A DNA stretch of 8,748 nt, from positions 1-8,748 of the forward strand of contig CAMLRV010000082.1 in the NCBI GenBank assembly GCA_946482495.1, read 5' to 3'. The position numbers and the translations under genes are program-made. Under the pieces are notes generated by a model. It saw nothing but the letters and a program-made list of their open reading frames with translations, had not been told where the DNA came from and ran no database searches. Source of the stretch: an uncultured Flavobacteriia bacterium (GTDB taxonomy: Bacteria > Bacteroidota > Bacteroidia > Flavobacteriales > Flavobacteriaceae). Below are positions 6,027 to 8,748 of the stretch, one piece after another; within the stretch, counting starts at the first letter, position 1, and every line of letters starts with the position of its first letter.

Positions 6027-7476
6027 TTAAAGTATCTTTAGTGGCAGGAACTGAATCACTAGTTACCGCTTTTGGCTTAGGTTTTTTCATTGCTAAAGCT
6101 CGTAATCTTTTATATTCTTGATATCCTGTATCTATTTGTCTATAAATTAATTGCGCAATTTCTTTCGCACCTCTATGATTAAAATGTGTATAATCTTTAT
6201 TCGCTCTTGCTGGCACATTTTCAACCCATTTCACCATCGAACCATCTCCACCCATAAGTGTGTATAAATTCACAAAACCAGTTTCTGCTTTCACCGCGTA
6301 GCGTTGTTGTGCTTTTACTAATGGAGCAACAGCTGAATCTGATTTCATTTCCATATCATATTTGGTAGCTTTATCAGCAGTTGTGATAATCAAAATAGCA
6401 GCACCAGGAAAACATTCTTTTACGTGGTTGACTACTGAAGTCATTTTTCTTTCGTACCAAGTATAATTTAACGAACCATAATTTAAAACGTTAGTTCCGA
6501 ATTGAAGTATAATTAAATCGTATCCTAATTTTTGCTGAAAAGCATTCATCAAATCGACATTAAAAGAACCTAATGGCAATCCAGAATTACCTCGAGATGA
6601 GAAATTATCTACATGAATTCCTTTTCCGTTATCAAAATTAAATCCATAAAACGGAATAGAATCTGCTTTGATGAAGTTTAATTTTACATTTTTTACATCG
6701 CCTGCAACTTGTAATGTATTTAAAATTGAATTGGTATTCAGTTTTTTATAAATCGTATCTTTTCCTAAAATTTGACGAATACTTCCTTTTTTATTTTTAG
6801 AACTTCCGTAAAACAAAGTCGGATTGTTCAAAGTAGTAGAAAATCGATTTCTTCCAGCTTTATATTTCACCCAAGTTGGATTAGCTGTATCTTTTGCAAA
6901 AAAAACTGAACCATTTACACCAAAAGAACGCAACGGACTTTTAGTTTTTAAATAGGATTGCGATTTCCAGTTTGGAGAAAATTCATGAATTATAGAACCA
7001 CGTGATCCTGCAGATTCAGAAGTGATATTTACAAAACCAACACCTTCTCCACCAAAAACACTTTGAAATTGTGTACGAACATCTTGTACAATCATATCGC
7101 CATCCGTCATTGAATCTCCAAAATAAGCAATACGTGCTTTTCCTTTTTTGTTCGTTTCTAATTGGTATAATTTTTCGAAAAACGGAATTAAATATTGATA
7201 CCCTTTGTATTGTTCAAATTTTTCACTGGCAAACTTAATTCCTAACGGATTCGAAACAAATGAAATGGTTTTATTTGTTAACGTATCTTCTTCAGAAAGA
7301 CTTCCCGCTTCGGCAACAGCCTCTAGCATTAAGCTATCCACAACTACGTTTTTACTATTGGTAGTTGCATCTGGAAATAATTTCTTCGGTAAAAAAGATT
7401 TAAATCCAACAAATGAAAGAATCGCTATTAAAACAATTAGCCACGATTGAAAGAAATATGATTTGTTTTGGTTCAC
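6019..7476 (-). CDS. Membrane-anchored SGNH-hydrolase-fold protein
   Basis: Second SGNH-fold protein of the cassette, 485 residues. A single hydrophobic segment (about 11-28) with no clear cleavage site suggests an inner-membrane anchor with the rest in the periplasm, like AlgJ/DltD-type partners of MBOAT proteins. Block I is GDSM (120-123, Ser122), block III FGTN (326-329, Asn329) and block V DYTH (428-431; Asp428, His431). Block II is a Gly-rich stretch near SSRGNSG (293-299). A beta-rich insertion (about 152-290) occupies the same place as in the neighbouring SGNH protein but has no LysM. The C-terminal tail (460-485) is Lys/Pro- then Ser/Thr-rich and probably disordered. The start is GTG at 7476: an in-frame TAA lies two codons upstream, and the next Met (residue 50) would lose the anchor. 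It overlaps the next gene by 8 bases. It could be the acetyltransferase while its neighbour is a transferase or esterase. Confidence 0.87.
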   Translation of the reverse strand: MNQNKSYFFQSWLIVLIAILSFVGFKSFLPKKLFPDATTNSKNVVVDSLMLEAVAEAGSLSEEDTLTNKTISFVSNPLGIKFASEKFEQYKGYQYLIPFFEKLYQLETNKKGKARIAYFGDSMTDGDMIVQDVRTQFQSVFGGEGVGFVNITSESAGSRGSIIHEFSPNWKSQSYLKTKSPLRSFGVNGSVFFAKDTANPTWVKYKAGRNRFSTTLNNPTLFYGSSKNKKGSIRQILGKDTIYKKLNTNSILNTLQVAGDVKNVKLNFIKADSIPFYGFNFDNGKGIHVDNFSSRGNSGLPLGSFNVDLMNAFQQKLGYDLIILQFGTNVLNYGSLNYTWYERKMTSVVNHVKECFPGAAILIITTADKATKYDMEMKSDSAVAPLVKAQQRYAVKAETGFVNLYTLMGGDGSMVKWVENVPARANKDYTHFNHRGAKEIAQLIYRQIDTGYQEYKRLRALAMKKPKPKAVTSDSVPATKDTLNE

Positions 7477-7489
7477 TTTTATTTATACT

Positions 7490-7535
7490 TAATCGCAAGG
7501 TTCACAATGTTTTCGCAAAGCTCGCATTGATTTAT
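7490..7535. repeat. Probable dispersed intergenic repeat remnant (TTTGCGAAAAC type)
   Basis: Read on the minus strand the segment contains GCTTTGCGAAAAC, then ATTGTGAACCTTGCGATTAA. I recognise this as resembling a CTTTGCGAAAAC/GTGAAC-TTTGCGGTTAA repeat common between genes in Flavobacterium genomes; this rests on memory and needs a genome search. Internally, CAATG (7506-7510) and CATTG (7525-7529) form a short inverted repeat around a CGCAAAGCTCG core. It lies within 60 bases upstream of the GTG start of the SGNH operon. I find no TAnnTTTG promoter in it. Confidence 0.5.
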
Positions 7536-7545
7536 TTTATTTTAG

Positions 7546-7573
7546 ACACTTCGACAAGCTCAGTGTGACACTG
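7546..7573. repeat. Probable dispersed repeat, CTTCGACAAGCTCAGTGTGACA type
   Basis: The plus-strand core CTTCGACAAGCTCAGTGTGA closely resembles short repeats scattered between genes in many Bacteroidota genomes (recalled, not searched). Seen here: ACACT (7546-7550) and AGTGT (7562-7566) are inverted, and CAGTGT-G-ACACTG (7561-7573) is a perfect palindrome with 6-bp arms. It starts 10 bases after the argS stop codon, so as RNA it could act as an mRNA 3'-end hairpin, but no U-tract follows, which argues against a classical terminator. A related segment lies inside argS at 7850-7874. Confidence 0.6.
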
Positions 7574-7582
7574 AATATCGAA

Positions 7583-8748
7583 CTACATTCTTTCTGGAAC
7601 GTTAATTCCTAATAATCCGAATGCATTTTTAATTACATTACTTACAGAATTTGACAACTGTACTCGGAATATTTTTTTATCAACATTATCTTCACCTAAA
7701 ATGGATACATTTTGGTAGAATGAATTAAATTCTTTTACCAAATCGTAGGTGTAATTCGCTATTAAGGCAGGACTATGATTTTCCGCCGCATTTTGAATAA
7801 TTTCAGGGAATAATTGTACTTGTTTAATTAATTCTTTTTCTTTTTCGTGCATCTCAACTCCGCTCGATGTGACAACATTTTTGTATTCAAAATCCGCTTT
7901 TCTTAAAATCGATTGAATACGCGCATACGTATATTGAATAAATGGACCAGTATTCCCATTAAAATCAACAGATTCTTCTGGATTAAACATCATTTGTTTT
8001 TTTGGATCCACCTTCAACATATAATATTTTAATGCACCCAAACCAATAGTCGTATATAAACTTGTTTTTTCTTCTTCAGAATAACCGTCTAACTTTCCTA
8101 AATCTTCAGAAATTTGTTTCGCGGTAGCTGTCATTTCTGACATTAAATCATCTGCATCTACAACAGTTCCTTCACGAGATTTCATTTTTCCAGAAGGTAA
8201 TTCTACCATTCCGTATGATAAGTGATATAAATGTTCTGCCCAATCGTATCCTAATTTCTTCAGAATTAAAAACAATACTTTAAAATGGTAATCTTGTTCA
8301 TTTCCAACCGTATACACCATTCCACCAATATCAGAAAAATCACGCACACGTTGAATGGCAGTTCCAATATCTTGCGTCATATAAACGGAAGTTCCATCAG
8401 AACGCAACACGATTTTTTCGTCTAAACCATCTGCTGTTAAATCAATCCAAACCGAACCATCTTCTTTTCTAAAGAACACACCACGATTTAAACCATCTTC
8501 CACTACATCTTTTCCTAATAAATACGTATTGCTTTCATAATAGTAGCTATCGAAATCAACCCCTAAATTATTGTAGGTAACCGAAAATCCGTCATACACC
8601 CATTGGTTCATGGTTTTCCAAAGTTCAATAACTTCTGGTTTCCCATTTTCCCAATCTAAAAGCATTTGTTGTGCTTCTAATATAAGTGGCGCTTGTTTTT
8701 TTGCTTCTTCTTCTGCTTGTTTCTGTTTTTCTTTTGTATCATCCAGCT
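7583..8748 (-). CDS. argS: Arginyl-tRNA synthetase, C-terminal part (N-terminus outside window)
   Basis: Class I aminoacyl-tRNA synthetase that charges tRNA-Arg with arginine using ATP in the cytoplasm. The frame stays open to the window edge, so 387 residues are visible and about 200 N-terminal residues, including the HIGH motif, lie beyond 8748. Visible parts: the end of the Rossmann catalytic domain (FSVTYNNLGVDFDSYYYES, VLRSDGTSVYMTQDIGTA, YTVGNEQDYHF), the KMSKS-equivalent loop GKMKSREGTVVDADDL, and the C-terminal DALR anticodon-binding domain (FIQYTYARIQSILRKADF to the end LLGINVPERM, the usual ArgS terminus). An ATG at 8665 is internal and is not the true start: residues such as AEEEAKKQAPLILEAQQ precede it in frame. 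It stops with TAG. Odd point: the DALR segment VVTSSGVEMH (7850-7878) is encoded by DNA resembling a dispersed repeat. The downstream SGNH operon has no obvious promoter and may receive read-through from argS. Confidence 0.97.
   Translation of the reverse strand, partial: LDDTKEKQKQAEEEAKKQAPLILEAQQMLLDWENGKPEVIELWKTMNQWVYDGFSVTYNNLGVDFDSYYYESNTYLLGKDVVEDGLNRGVFFRKEDGSVWIDLTADGLDEKIVLRSDGTSVYMTQDIGTAIQRVRDFSDIGGMVYTVGNEQDYHFKVLFLILKKLGYDWAEHLYHLSYGMVELPSGKMKSREGTVVDADDLMSEMTATAKQISEDLGKLDGYSEEEKTSLYTTIGLGALKYYMLKVDPKKQMMFNPEESVDFNGNTGPFIQYTYARIQSILRKADFEYKNVVTSSGVEMHEKEKELIKQVQLFPEIIQNAAENHSPALIANYTYDLVKEFNSFYQNVSILGEDNVDKKIFRVQLSNSVSNVIKNAFGLLGINVPERM

Noticed and set aside
5933..6121. Plus-strand open frame across the junction of the two SGNH genes
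   Set aside because: Antisense to both confidently assigned genes; no promoter or plausible domain.
7205..7450. Plus-strand open frame opposite the anchored SGNH gene
   Set aside because: Antisense shadow; the minus-strand reading has a signal anchor and SGNH motifs.

Overview
The window is AT-rich DNA from a member of the Bacteroidota, most likely a Flavobacterium or close relative. The evidence is the flavobacterial character of the proteins (an SDDDD tail after a lipobox, a signal peptide ending in FSQ), the absence of Shine-Dalgarno sites, and a near-perfect Bacteroidota promoter (TTTG, 19 nt, TAnnTTTG) in front of ffh. Every supportable gene lies on the minus strand, so transcription runs from high to low coordinates.

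Layout in transcription order: (1) 8748-7583, the C-terminal two thirds of arginyl-tRNA synthetase (argS), running off the window. (2) 7582-7477, a gap that looks built from two different dispersed-repeat remnants. (3) 7476-2406, a tight run of five genes (one 8-bp overlap, then gaps of 6, 9 and 3 bp): a membrane-anchored SGNH-fold protein, a secreted SGNH-fold protein with a LysM domain nested inside it, an MBOAT O-acyltransferase, a two-helix YgaP-like (DUF2892) membrane protein, and a WCGPC thioredoxin. (4) 2319-1849, a surface-type lipoprotein with a lipocalin-like pattern. (5) 1762-1580, a 60-residue secreted Lys/Cys-Cys-rich peptide with its own intrinsic terminator. (6) 1439-84, signal recognition particle GTPase Ffh with its own promoter. 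No gene-free stretch exceeds about 150 bases.

The most interesting unit is the MBOAT plus two-SGNH cassette. By analogy with AlgI/AlgJ/AlgX, PatA/PatB and DltB/DltD, the MBOAT protein would move acyl (probably acetyl) groups across the inner membrane, and the periplasmic SGNH proteins would transfer them to, or remove them from, an envelope glycan. The LysM domain in one SGNH protein points to peptidoglycan as the target; that is inference. Trx and the DUF2892 protein appear to be co-transcribed passengers or redox partners. ArgS and Ffh are housekeeping genes. I see no CRISPR array, insertion sequence, prophage, tRNA or rRNA, and nothing that is clearly a wholly new system; the nested SGNH/LysM architecture and the repeat-like segment inside argS are the best leads.
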